Assembly (NCBI GenBank): GCA_002701385.1
Contig: NZVD01000030.1
Coordinates: 1 to 39,036 of the forward strand
DNA length: 39,036 nt
Direction of reading: 5' to 3'
Source: Rhodopirellula sp.
GTDB lineage: Bacteria > Planctomycetota > Planctomycetia > Pirellulales > Pirellulaceae
This document shows positions 7,384 through 16,003 of this stretch, piece by piece; position 1 is the stretch's first letter, and every line of letters begins with the position of its first letter. Under the pieces are notes generated by a model. That model had not been told where the DNA came from, made no database searches, and saw only the letters and a list, made by a program, of their open reading frames with translations. The position numbers were made by a program, and so were the translations under genes.

Positions 7384-10359
7384 TTATTCGTTGAGAGGTT
7401 TTGCCAGAGGCGTTCGGCCATCAAGATAACGCCAATTTTTAATAAACGAAATCAAATCTGCCATCTGCTGCTGAGTGATTTTCTTTTCTAGTCCTTCAGG
7501 CATTAAGGACACACCACGGGACTGAACTTCGTCTATTTCCGACCTCAAAACAGTGGCAACCTTTCTTTCTGGTTGCATCAAAGTAATCTGGTTCGACGTT
7601 TCTTCCGTAATAATGCCATCTAAAATCCGACCATCCTTAGTGACGACGGAGTAGTGCATATAGTTATTATCAATCGCCTTATTAGGTTGCAAAATATCGG
7701 TCAGTAGCTGGAGAGGCTGACGTGTTCGTGAGTCGGAAATATCCGGCGCGACCTGACTCCCGATCTCTCCGATCCGGTGACAAGTGGCACAATTCTGACG
7801 AAACACCTTTTCCCCTTCCTTCGGAATGCCTTTCAATTCCAACACGGACTTATATTCTTCCAAAATCGCCTGTCGATCGGCATTCACGGTTTTAGCTTGG
7901 AGTGCTTTGGAACGCTGAACAATATCTGGATCTCCTGAAGAGGTCAGTCGCTTCATTCGAACAGCATCGATTTCATTCACTGAAATCGTGTTCGCTTCCA
8001 ACTCATCAAGTAAGATCTTCACACGCAGGGAGTCTCGCAAAACCACGTCGATTAGAGCGCGTTTAACACTTGGGGCCATCGACGGAAAACGACTAATAAT
8101 ATCCTGCCAAATGGAAACGTCTTTTTCGAAATGAAGCAGTCCAAGGATGTCACTATGAAAGTGAGTAAATTCCGGGTTACTTAAAAGCTCTCTTAGCGTC
8201 TTGGAATCCCGAGCGAATGCAAGTAATGCCAATGCCTCTCGCTTCATTGTTTCCGACGTGTCTATGTGATTTATCCATTCCCGAGCTAGCATCCAGATCA
8301 CATCAAACTGGACTCTTTGATCTTCAGGCAAGCCCGCTACCTGGCCTCGCCAGTCAACTTGCAGAGATTCAAACGACTCCAGGATTGCTCGCACAGATCG
8401 AACATCCCCAAGGCTCACTACCTTTTCATTCACCCACTTGGGTAACTCTGCAATCCACTCCAGGGCAATCGCCTGTTGCTCGGCAGTCATCTTCTTCGCT
8501 GCACTATGAAATAGTCGGTAAGTATTTTCAGCTTGTCCCGAATCGGTAATTTCTGTCGATGCTTTGTTTACCAGAGTGGCAGCTAAGACCGTACCGATAT
8601 CGTCTCCCGAGGCCATCAGAAAAGCCTGAGTTGTATATTCATCTTTAAGCACCGTTCTGGCCAATGCTGTCCAGGTCGCGCTATCATGCTTCACTTTATC
8701 CCCCAGGGACAGGATTGCTTGAAGGCGAACTGCACTCTCCCGATCTGTCAAAAGTTTACGAGCGAGAGTTTGCTGTTCGGTCGTATCTTTCCAAGTATCT
8801 TCCAGCACAATACATGCATGGACACGTACACGACGATCATAATGATTGGCAACTGTGGTAACCTGCGCGACCTCCAGTTTTTCCCAACCATGCAATAGCC
8901 TCAGTGCTAAAACCCGGGCTACCGGTTCACGAGAGTAATTCAAGAGTCTCCCGAGTAGCATCACCGCTTCCTCTGGACGTTGTTCTGTCAACAGTCGGAA
9001 GGCGGTGTCTCGTTGCCAGGAATTCGGATGCTCGAGCAACAGCACCAACTCTTCGGTGGAATGATTGGCGATGCTCCAGTTCCACTTGGGCTCTAACCGA
9101 GCGTTAATCGGTTTAACCCGGTAGATTCTCCCTTTGTCATCACCACTACGTGCGTCCTTACGATCTTTCAATTCTTCAGGCACCCACTGGGGATGCTCGA
9201 TTACAGCACGATGCATATCAACTACATAGAGACAGCCATCCGGACCCGTACGCAGACTCACAGCGCGAAACCAATGATCTCGTGATGCCAGAAACTCACG
9301 TTCCGGCGTGGGTGTACCGTAATAGAATGGTCCATAATAGTTATAATGTGAATTCTCTGACGAAGTGGATTGCACTTTCTCAGCATGGACCAGGTTTCCA
9401 GTCGGGTCGCAAGTAAGAATGGCATCCTTCAACCACGCCAGTTGATTTCCTCGGTATACCATAACACCACAGGCCGCCGTAAACTGGCCTTCATGCAAGT
9501 TGGACGTTGTCCAAAAATTTGTTAGTGGGTAGATCGCCGAATCCTGTCCTGCTTTAACCACATCTTTTTTAACTGAGGAAACAGCTACAGATGGATATTT
9601 CCTGAGGTAGCGATCTTCAATCATAATCTGCATCGCAGGGTTTCGATTACTGCAAACATAGCGGTTACCAACATCATCAAACGTGAGGCCAAACTGACCA
9701 TTTCCCGTAACGGTTTGATATTCACCAGTCACCGGATCAAACATAAAATCCATGCCACTAATGTTGAGCGGCTTACTTTCTGTATCCCGGCTATTTTTTA
9801 CTAAACCACCTCGTAAACCGTTTGCGACGTAGATTTTCTGATCCAGCCCCAACCGTGGATGATTTGCTCTGAGTTGCTGATTGTCTTCCGAAAATCCCGT
9901 ATACCACACTTCATGAACATCCGCCCGATTATCTCGATCGGTGTCTTTTAGATAGACCACCTTACCGGCGAGCGTCACGATCACCCCCTGTTTCCAGGGT
10001 TGAATGCCGGTAGCAAACACCAGATTGTCGGCAAATACATGAGCTGTCTCGAACGTGCCATCACTATCCAGGTCTTCCAACAATTTAACCCGAGATGTTC
10101 CGTTACCAGACGGATAGTCGTTCATTTCCACGACCCACATTCGGCCTACGGCATCAAAACGAATGGCAACGGGATCGACCACCTGCGGCTCCGAGGCAAC
10201 CAGCTCAATTTCGAGACCCGTAGGAATATCAAAGTGCTTGATCGATTCTTCGGGCGTGGCAGAGTAAATCCCCTGCGACACTTCCTCTTCCTGTGCTACA
10301 ACAACAAACGGTAACCAGAGTAATAATAAGACGCAATTCCGGGAAGGTCGACAAAACAT
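7384..10359 (-). CDS. PVC-type membrane-bound dehydrogenase with HEAT-like repeats and cytochrome c domain
   Basis: From ATG 10359 this is 991 residues. A signal peptide (CVLLLLWLPFVVVAQ) is followed by a beta-propeller sugar-dehydrogenase-like part (IPTGLEIELVASEP, then VAIRFDAVGRMWVVEM). A long HEAT-like helical region lies from about 430 to 790. The C-terminal heme-binding domain contains CATCH with C857, C860 and H861, and then VAPDISDSR. This architecture is a hallmark of planctomycete and verrucomicrobial genomes, usually annotated as a PVC-type heme-binding/dehydrogenase protein; enzymatic data are scarce. Upstream ATG 10404 is rejected as start because the signal peptide begins at residue 16 of that frame. 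It lies in an operon with PhyH, PhoD-like and sulfatase genes, which points to oxidation of a sugar or polyol product outside the cytoplasm. Confidence 0.93.
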   Translation of the reverse strand: MFCRPSRNCVLLLLWLPFVVVAQEEEVSQGIYSATPEESIKHFDIPTGLEIELVASEPQVVDPVAIRFDAVGRMWVVEMNDYPSGNGTSRVKLLEDLDSDGTFETAHVFADNLVFATGIQPWKQGVIVTLAGKVVYLKDTDRDNRADVHEVWYTGFSEDNQQLRANHPRLGLDQKIYVANGLRGGLVKNSRDTESKPLNISGMDFMFDPVTGEYQTVTGNGQFGLTFDDVGNRYVCSNRNPAMQIMIEDRYLRKYPSVAVSSVKKDVVKAGQDSAIYPLTNFWTTSNLHEGQFTAACGVMVYRGNQLAWLKDAILTCDPTGNLVHAEKVQSTSSENSHYNYYGPFYYGTPTPEREFLASRDHWFRAVSLRTGPDGCLYVVDMHRAVIEHPQWVPEELKDRKDARSGDDKGRIYRVKPINARLEPKWNWSIANHSTEELVLLLEHPNSWQRDTAFRLLTEQRPEEAVMLLGRLLNYSREPVARVLALRLLHGWEKLEVAQVTTVANHYDRRVRVHACIVLEDTWKDTTEQQTLARKLLTDRESAVRLQAILSLGDKVKHDSATWTALARTVLKDEYTTQAFLMASGDDIGTVLAATLVNKASTEITDSGQAENTYRLFHSAAKKMTAEQQAIALEWIAELPKWVNEKVVSLGDVRSVRAILESFESLQVDWRGQVAGLPEDQRVQFDVIWMLAREWINHIDTSETMKREALALLAFARDSKTLRELLSNPEFTHFHSDILGLLHFEKDVSIWQDIISRFPSMAPSVKRALIDVVLRDSLRVKILLDELEANTISVNEIDAVRMKRLTSSGDPDIVQRSKALQAKTVNADRQAILEEYKSVLELKGIPKEGEKVFRQNCATCHRIGEIGSQVAPDISDSRTRQPLQLLTDILQPNKAIDNNYMHYSVVTKDGRILDGIITEETSNQITLMQPERKVATVLRSEIDEVQSRGVSLMPEGLEKKITQQQMADLISFIKNWRYLDGRTPLAKPLNE

Positions 10360-10398
10360 AGTAAGTTCTATTTTAATTAGTGAGCTGTGATATTCAGC

Positions 10399-10414
10399 CG
10401 GCATTTAAATGCCG
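10399..10414. promoter_or_regulatory. 16-bp perfect palindrome between dioxygenase and dehydrogenase genes
   Basis: CGGCATTTAAATGCCG is fully self-complementary. It abuts the stop codon of the PhyH-type gene (TAG at 10415-10417) and lies about 40 bp before the dehydrogenase start. In RNA it would form a six-base-pair stem with a UUAA loop. No T-run follows on the minus strand. It could be an intra-operon operator or an mRNA processing or stability hairpin. Confidence 0.45.
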
Positions 10415-11185
10415 CTAAGTAATTAAAACGTCGCGGACTTTATCATCCGGCCAGATTTCCAAAGGCGAGTAATTGGGATGCCGGCCATCCTGGATGTATG
10501 GATCATTGTGACGAGTATTGTAGCAATTGATCAATGACCACCGTGGGTGCTCACTGTGATTCTGATCCGAGCAGTGCAAAAGATTTCCGTGAAAGAACAG
10601 ACCATCGCCCGGCTCCAGTTCCACTGCCACCAATTCAAATCTTTGTCTTGCCGCTTCAACTCGCTCCGGATCTGCTCCTACCTGCTCTCCAATCCTGACA
10701 TGATCCACACGTCCCAGTTTGTGAGACCCCTTCAACACTTGCAGGCAGCCATTTTCCGTCGTCGCTTGATCGACTGCCACCATACAACTTCCCATATCCG
10801 GGAAGAGACACCCAAAGTTATACCAATAGCCATAATCCTGATGCCATTCCCAGGCTCCGCCAATCCGTGGCTGTTTAATCATCATCTTGTGATGGTAGTG
10901 ATATACTTCATCGCCAAGCAGAATCTGCATAGCTTGCACGATTCGCTGACTACGAACCACTGCGGTGTACGGCACTGTGTCGTCTAGATCATTCCTGAGT
11001 GCCAGTCGGGTTTCACCACCTCCGGAGTCCCGTCGCACATACGCTTCGTCAGCAAGCGCTGCGTCAGCCTTTGCAAAACTCAGTAAACCAGCAATTTCCT
11101 GCGGATCAAATAACTCTCTCACAATGAGATAGCCGTCTTGATGAAAGTCATCGATAAGCTGAGGTGTTAGTTCAAATGTCGTCAT
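10415..11185 (-). CDS. phytanoyl-CoA dioxygenase (PhyH) family Fe(II)/2-oxoglutarate oxygenase
   Basis: This 256-residue protein opens TTFELTPQLIDDFHQDGYLIVREL, the usual PhyH start. The metal facial triad is visible as EWHQDYGY with H115 and D117, and LLHCSDQN with H204; R215 in HPRWSL would bind 2-oxoglutarate. Family enzymes hydroxylate unactivated carbons of small molecules, and the substrate cannot be read from sequence. An AGAGGA at 11195-11200 (read on the minus strand) lies nine bases from ATG 11185 but directly abuts the upstream ATG 11194, so the second start is chosen. There is no signal peptide, so it is the only clearly cytosolic enzyme of the operon. A role in processing an imported breakdown product is an inference. 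Confidence 0.93.
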   Translation of the reverse strand: MTTFELTPQLIDDFHQDGYLIVRELFDPQEIAGLLSFAKADAALADEAYVRRDSGGGETRLALRNDLDDTVPYTAVVRSQRIVQAMQILLGDEVYHYHHKMMIKQPRIGGAWEWHQDYGYWYNFGCLFPDMGSCMVAVDQATTENGCLQVLKGSHKLGRVDHVRIGEQVGADPERVEAARQRFELVAVELEPGDGLFFHGNLLHCSDQNHSEHPRWSLINCYNTRHNDPYIQDGRHPNYSPLEIWPDDKVRDVLIT

Positions 11186-11194
11186 GATTCGCAT

Positions 11195-11200
11195 TCCTCT
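11195..11200 (-). promoter_or_regulatory. Shine-Dalgarno that decides the PhyH start
   Basis: AGAGGA read on the minus strand. The distance to ATG 11185 is nine bases and to ATG 11194 is zero, so only the shorter start is usable with it. Confidence 0.6.
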
Positions 11201-11216
11201 GGAACACTATCGAATT

Positions 11217-12974
11217 CTAATTCGGTTTGGTTGACTGAGCGTCGAACTGCAGTGCACTAAGGTTGACCGAGTGCGAAAGTTGTACCTTACCGGTTAGATC
11301 CACGATCCCGACTCGGATGACAGGATCGTCTTGATCCCAATCAATATCGATCGTTCCAAAATTTTCTTTATGGAATGTCTTTTCCAGAAAACGATGAGGA
11401 TTGTCTGTCGGCGTTCCCCGCGAGTGGAGTTGATTGATGCTGCTGGATGTAAAGTCGTATAGAGGATAGGCAAGTTCTTCTGTGATTCGCGAGAACTCGG
11501 ACCAATGTCGATCTCCGGAAACAATCATCACTCCCGATGCATTTGTCTTTGTCAGCAAATCCAGAAACCTCTGTTTTTCCTGAGGCAGGTTTGCCCAGGT
11601 TTCTTGTCCAGCAGCGGTAGGGGCGAATTGGATACTGGAGACAACAATCCTGATTTCTGCCGGCTGTTGCAATTGCTTTTCCAGCCATAGCCATTGTGCC
11701 GACCCCAACATGGTTAGGTCCGGATTATTGTCGGGGTAATAGGGTCCTCCGACCCGCCGTGGGCCTGTTTTAAGGTCGGAACGGAAGAATCTTGTGTCTA
11801 GTAGAATCACCTGCACACGTTTTCCTTTTGGGCCAAAGACGTGAGCATCATAGACACCGGGCCGTGCACGACGTGGCGAGTCCGGTACATCGTTCCAGAA
11901 TTCTGAAAACACTTGTTGAGAGGCTTCACGCTTAACAAATCCGGCACCTCCATCATTCAATCCATAATCGTGATCATCCCAGGTGGCCATGATCACAGCG
12001 CGTTCCCTCAATTTCTTAAATCCGTTCTTTTCGCCTAAGACCTTGTATTTGGCTTTGAGGACTGACATGTCTTCTGAATCACCATAAATGTTATCTCCCA
12101 TGAAAAGAAACAACTCAGACTGGTAATCCAAGATATTGGAGAACAGAGGGGCAGGATTTTGCTGTTTAACGCAGGAACCAAATCCGATTCGTGTTATCGG
12201 CTGCTGGAACTGGCTCGAGACGAGTTTCTGCGTTTGGCGTTTGGTGATCCAACCCGAACATCCTTCGTCGGCACTACAATTGCCACCCGCGGTTAACAAA
12301 CCTCCGCCCGGAGCCTGTGCAATTCCATAACCGCAGTCGAATCGATAACGCCCCAGTAATTCAAAGTCAGTAGATGCTTTAAGTAGAGAATTTCCATAAC
12401 AACCAAACCACCAGACCCCATCGGCAAAAGCAGCCGTCTGGATACCTAGACGAGTCCAACCACTCTTGAGCACATGTCGTTTCTGAAATCGAAAGGAATC
12501 GTCGTATTCATATAAGTAGTTCTCTGTGATTCCCTCTGGTAATCCACCCACAACAATGAATTTACCTTGATGATGGGCGATACCGCCGGCACCATGTTTA
12601 ACTTGAGGTACTTTATGCCGAGCCTTGAGCTGCAGCGTGTCGGCATGATAGGCCAGAATTTCATTGTCCGCGTTCCCTAAGGGATTATTGAATTGCCCGT
12701 AGTTCACCGCGACAAACAATTGCCCTTCTACATAACATAGGTCTCCATGGTGATTCTCAACGTCTACTTTTTTTAATAGCTTGCCTTGAGAATCTGTTTT
12801 GACGAGCGTCGTCGTGTAGGACCAGTACAGATTTCCCGCTGGATCCTGACAAACACCTTGTAAATGATGAGGATAAATGCCATCACAGCGTACCAACTCC
12901 ACTGCTTCGCTTACATCCATGGCGGATATCAGGCAGCCAAAAACCAATGCTATCAACTTCAATCGTAAATTCAT
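11217..12974 (-). CDS. PhoD-like phosphatase with N-terminal propeller-like domain, secreted
   Basis: From ATG 12974 this is 585 residues with a signal peptide (LIALVFGCLISAMDVSEA). Residues 27-245 form a repeat-rich beta part (LQGVCQDPAGNLYW, GAGGIAHHQGKFIVVGG, GYGIAQAPGGGLLTAGG) that looks like a beta-propeller. The PhoD-like metallophosphatase part follows, with IGFGSC (263-268), FMGDNIYGD (291-299), ATWDDHDYGLNDGG (330-343) and VSGDRHWSE near 475. PhoD-family enzymes hydrolyse phosphomono- or diesters outside the cytoplasm with Fe/Ca centres. The propeller fusion is not part of the textbook enzyme and may bind substrate. Its ATG shares one base with the sulfatase stop (TGATG). The ORF could also begin at GTG 12977. 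A phosphatase or sugar-phosphoester role in the operon is inferred. Confidence 0.88.
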   Translation of the reverse strand: MNLRLKLIALVFGCLISAMDVSEAVELVRCDGIYPHHLQGVCQDPAGNLYWSYTTTLVKTDSQGKLLKKVDVENHHGDLCYVEGQLFVAVNYGQFNNPLGNADNEILAYHADTLQLKARHKVPQVKHGAGGIAHHQGKFIVVGGLPEGITENYLYEYDDSFRFQKRHVLKSGWTRLGIQTAAFADGVWWFGCYGNSLLKASTDFELLGRYRFDCGYGIAQAPGGGLLTAGGNCSADEGCSGWITKRQTQKLVSSQFQQPITRIGFGSCVKQQNPAPLFSNILDYQSELFLFMGDNIYGDSEDMSVLKAKYKVLGEKNGFKKLRERAVIMATWDDHDYGLNDGGAGFVKREASQQVFSEFWNDVPDSPRRARPGVYDAHVFGPKGKRVQVILLDTRFFRSDLKTGPRRVGGPYYPDNNPDLTMLGSAQWLWLEKQLQQPAEIRIVVSSIQFAPTAAGQETWANLPQEKQRFLDLLTKTNASGVMIVSGDRHWSEFSRITEELAYPLYDFTSSSINQLHSRGTPTDNPHRFLEKTFHKENFGTIDIDWDQDDPVIRVGIVDLTGKVQLSHSVNLSALQFDAQSTKPN

Positions 12975-14860
12975 CACTTCCCAATGACCCCAATCTCGGC
13001 TGCTGACGCCCAGGGACCGCCGTTAACTTCGGTAAGACAAACAATTTTTATAAACCTTGCAGAAACCTCACTGAAAGTCTGTTGCTGATTACTCCGTTTA
13101 CGTTGGAACGTACCGGTTGCCACCGCTGTTTCAAATTTCATACCATCCTGACTTACATAGACTTCAAAGCGGGCGATGGCACCGTTGTAGCCACCATCCT
13201 GTCTGGCAAGATACCGAATCCCCGTCACTGAACGCGGCTTTCCCAAATCGATAATTAAGTGATGAGGTTGTTTCCGTAACTCCGGAACATATTGCGTATG
13301 CCAATGCGTACGAGGATTCCCATCCAATACATATTGAGCCAATCGATTCCCAGCCATGCTCTGGCTGCTGAAATCTACAATTTTACATTCGCTTTGCGGA
13401 ATCAGCCCCATCGTATCCAATTTCGAGACGTGCTGCGGTGATGAAGGCATTCGCGTCGAACCCCATTTTGCCTGCCGGTCTTTTTCATGATTAGCGCGGT
13501 CGGCAAACGTTCCCTCTCTTGCATCAATATGAGCGGAATCTGCAAGAATTTTCATCATATCAAGCAATTCCGGCTGCTGTTCAGCCACATTAATCGATTC
13601 ACTGATATCATCTGACAGATCATACAGTTCCCAATCACGCTGTGTACCGGGCTGGATGGCCTTCATCTCTTTAACTCGCAAAGCCCTCTGCCCTCCAATT
13701 TCCCAGTACAAATATTCATGCTGAGCCTGTTTTCTGCGCGAATATTTTCCCTGTAGCTCCGGCCAGAAAGAAATTCCATCGATATCCTTTGGTGGTTTTG
13801 CTCCTGTGATGTCTGCAAGAGTAGGAAGGATATCAGGAAAATACCAGAGGTGATCACTAACACGTCCTCCTTCGATTCTTCCGGGCCAGTAGGCCAAAGC
13901 TGGAATTCTCAGTCCCCCTTCATACAATGTTCCTTTCGTACCCCGAAACTCCTCACCGGTTTCCGGATTAACATTCGCTCCATGTAGTCCACGCGGGTAC
14001 TCATCCGATTTGAAATAGTCATTACCACCATTATCACCACTGAAAAATACAATCGTGTTTTCTGCCAGATCTAATTCCCGTAGCAGATCAATAATCTCGC
14101 CAACCTGACGATCGACCATGGTAACCATAGCTGCATAACGTCTGGCAGATTCAGGCCAATCCTTTTCACGATACTTTTCCCAGGCCGGATCCTGATCCGG
14201 GATATTGAACATCCCATGAGGTGGAGTAATAGGTAAATAACAAAAAAACGGCCCTGTCTGATTTTCACGAATAAACTGTTTTGCACGATCCATAATCACG
14301 TAGTGCGAATATGTCTCGCCCTGATCGCCTCCAAGGTTTCCAGGCAACCTCAACTCCTGACTATTTTGGATGAGATAGGGAGGATAATAACTGTGGGCAT
14401 GAACCTGATCATAATAACCAACAAACAAGTCAAAACCATGCTGCTCAGGGACTCCTGTGGAGCCGCGACCACCACACCCCCATTTCCCAAAACCTCCGGT
14501 AGTGTACCCTCTTTTCTTCAGGATGGTTCCAATCGTGACTTCCTCACTTCGAAGTGGTGTCCCACCCCCGTTCACCCTAACGGAGGTATGACCGGAGTGT
14601 TTTCCTGTCAAAAAACAACAACGTGTTGGAGCGCAAACTGAAGATCCTGCTAAGCCCTGAGTAAACCACACACCCTGCCGCGCCAACTCGTCAATACGTG
14701 GCGTCTGAATTGTCTTACTTCCCATAAAAGATGGTTCAAAATAACCAAGTTCATCAGCCATGATGTAAACCACGTTCGGTCTCTGGGTTGCAAAAACAGA
14801 ACTTGGGAAAAAACTAGAACTCTGCAGAATAATGAAAGCCAAAAAGTATTTGTAATACAT
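12974..14860 (-). CDS. secreted sulfatase (Cys-type, formylglycine) with C-terminal discoidin-like domain
   Basis: From ATG 14860 this is 628 residues. A signal peptide (YFLAFIILQSSSFFPSSVFA) precedes the sulfatase fold: RPNVVYIMADELGYFEPSFMG, SSVCAPTRCCFLTG, HGMFN, VFFSGDNGGND and KGTLYEGGLRIP. C76 in CAPTR is the cysteine converted to formylglycine in this family; the metal-binding pair is D-E (MADELGY) rather than the usual D-D. From about residue 495 a coagulation-factor 5/8 type C-like domain follows (WHTQYVPELRKQPHHLIIDL, RFEVYVSQDGMKF), which usually binds carbohydrate. A TTG at 14878 is a weaker start. It leads the minus-strand operon and probably desulfates an algal or animal glycan. 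Maturation needs a formylglycine-generating enzyme, not encoded here. Confidence 0.95.
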   Translation of the reverse strand: MYYKYFLAFIILQSSSFFPSSVFATQRPNVVYIMADELGYFEPSFMGSKTIQTPRIDELARQGVWFTQGLAGSSVCAPTRCCFLTGKHSGHTSVRVNGGGTPLRSEEVTIGTILKKRGYTTGGFGKWGCGGRGSTGVPEQHGFDLFVGYYDQVHAHSYYPPYLIQNSQELRLPGNLGGDQGETYSHYVIMDRAKQFIRENQTGPFFCYLPITPPHGMFNIPDQDPAWEKYREKDWPESARRYAAMVTMVDRQVGEIIDLLRELDLAENTIVFFSGDNGGNDYFKSDEYPRGLHGANVNPETGEEFRGTKGTLYEGGLRIPALAYWPGRIEGGRVSDHLWYFPDILPTLADITGAKPPKDIDGISFWPELQGKYSRRKQAQHEYLYWEIGGQRALRVKEMKAIQPGTQRDWELYDLSDDISESINVAEQQPELLDMMKILADSAHIDAREGTFADRANHEKDRQAKWGSTRMPSSPQHVSKLDTMGLIPQSECKIVDFSSQSMAGNRLAQYVLDGNPRTHWHTQYVPELRKQPHHLIIDLGKPRSVTGIRYLARQDGGYNGAIARFEVYVSQDGMKFETAVATGTFQRKRSNQQQTFSEVSARFIKIVCLTEVNGGPWASAAEIGVIGK

Positions 14861-14942
14861 CACGTCTCGCTTAATCAAAGGTTAACCACGAACTACGCTT
14901 TTTCAGGCAAGTCTATCGGACATAGGTGTGGCTTTAGTATAG

Positions 14943-15962
14943 ATGGTGGTTTACGATGCAACTTTCCGCTCATACTTCAAAGCAATGAACGATACCGGTA
15001 AGTTTACTCCAGTTCAGCCGACGTCCCAAGGCTCCAGCAGCCCTGCTCTCAATTTCAAGGCAGTCGCTTTAGTCGTACTTACCGCTGCCTGCTGGGGTGG
15101 TAATCCCGTTGCCGCAAAATATAGTCTCTTCTCCACAGATACGAATCTGGGGCTGCCACCGCTAACCGTGAGTGGATTACGCTTTGCGATGGCGACTGTC
15201 TTTATGGTCATTTGGTGTCTGGTTTCACGTTCATCAATCAAACTAACACGTAAGCAAATCCTACCTTGCTTCCTTGCTGGCACCTTGCTCTTTGCTCAAA
15301 TTGCCACCTTCACCATTGGAGTCCATCTCTCCAACTCCACCCACACGACGATTCTTATCAACACATTCATCATCTGGGTGCTGGTATTCGAGCACTTCTT
15401 CACCGGCAATCATCGAATTACCCAAATACAGCTATTCGGATGTTTGCTTGCTGGAGCAAGTGCGATTGTCACCTTGGTAATCAAATCGAATGCTACTGAG
15501 TCCATTTCCTCAGCTGACCAAGCCAGTATGCTGGGAGATTTCATTATGCTAGTGAGTGCTCTAATACTGGCAATCAAGATTCTGTTTATCAAGTCCAGTC
15601 TTAAACTGGTACCATCCGGAACCATTATTCTCTGGCATGATCTGATCGGCGTCCTATGGTTTATTCCAGTCGCCCTTCTTTTTGAGCGTTCTCAAATTTC
15701 AATGGAATACGTAGATAAATCCGTACTAGGCGGTCTGGCTTATCAGGGAATCATCGTGGGCGGGATGTGCTTTGCGATCCAAACCACACTGCTACAAAAA
15801 TACTCCGCCACTCGAATATCTGTCTTCAGCTTTTTAACTCCTTTGTTTGGTATCTCAGCTGCCGCCATATTCCGGGAAGACCCACTTTCTCCCTGGCTGT
15901 TCGTTTCGCTGGTTTTAGTGGCTAGCGGAATCTATTTGGTAAACCGGCAGGAATCTCACTAA
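14943..15962 (+). CDS. EamA/DMT family transporter
   Basis: This 339-residue protein has a cytoplasmic lead of about 38 residues and then ten predicted membrane segments arranged as two EamA repeats. Repeat one begins AVALVVLTAACWGGNPVAAK, and repeat two ends near LFVSLVLVASGIYLVN. ISVFSFLTPLFGISAAAIFRED is the conserved signature near the end of EamA proteins. Family members export or exchange metabolites such as amino acids. A later ATG at 14985 is an alternative start and would remove 14 residues. It diverges from the sulfatase operon over 64-82 bp and is followed after 41 bp by a D-amino-acid enzyme. A role in moving that enzyme's substrate or product is plausible but not shown. Confidence 0.93.
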   Translation: MVVYDATFRSYFKAMNDTGKFTPVQPTSQGSSSPALNFKAVALVVLTAACWGGNPVAAKYSLFSTDTNLGLPPLTVSGLRFAMATVFMVIWCLVSRSSIKLTRKQILPCFLAGTLLFAQIATFTIGVHLSNSTHTTILINTFIIWVLVFEHFFTGNHRITQIQLFGCLLAGASAIVTLVIKSNATESISSADQASMLGDFIMLVSALILAIKILFIKSSLKLVPSGTIILWHDLIGVLWFIPVALLFERSQISMEYVDKSVLGGLAYQGIIVGGMCFAIQTTLLQKYSATRISVFSFLTPLFGISAAAIFREDPLSPWLFVSLVLVASGIYLVNRQESH

Positions 15963-16003
15963 AATGCACTATGTTCACCTGTCCCAGTTCCCGAGAATGA
16001 CAA

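Noticed and set aside
10547-10987. 146-residue plus-strand ORF opposite the PhyH gene
   Set aside because: Composition (Ile, His, Cys, Leu mix) and position opposite a conserved enzyme mark it as a shadow frame.
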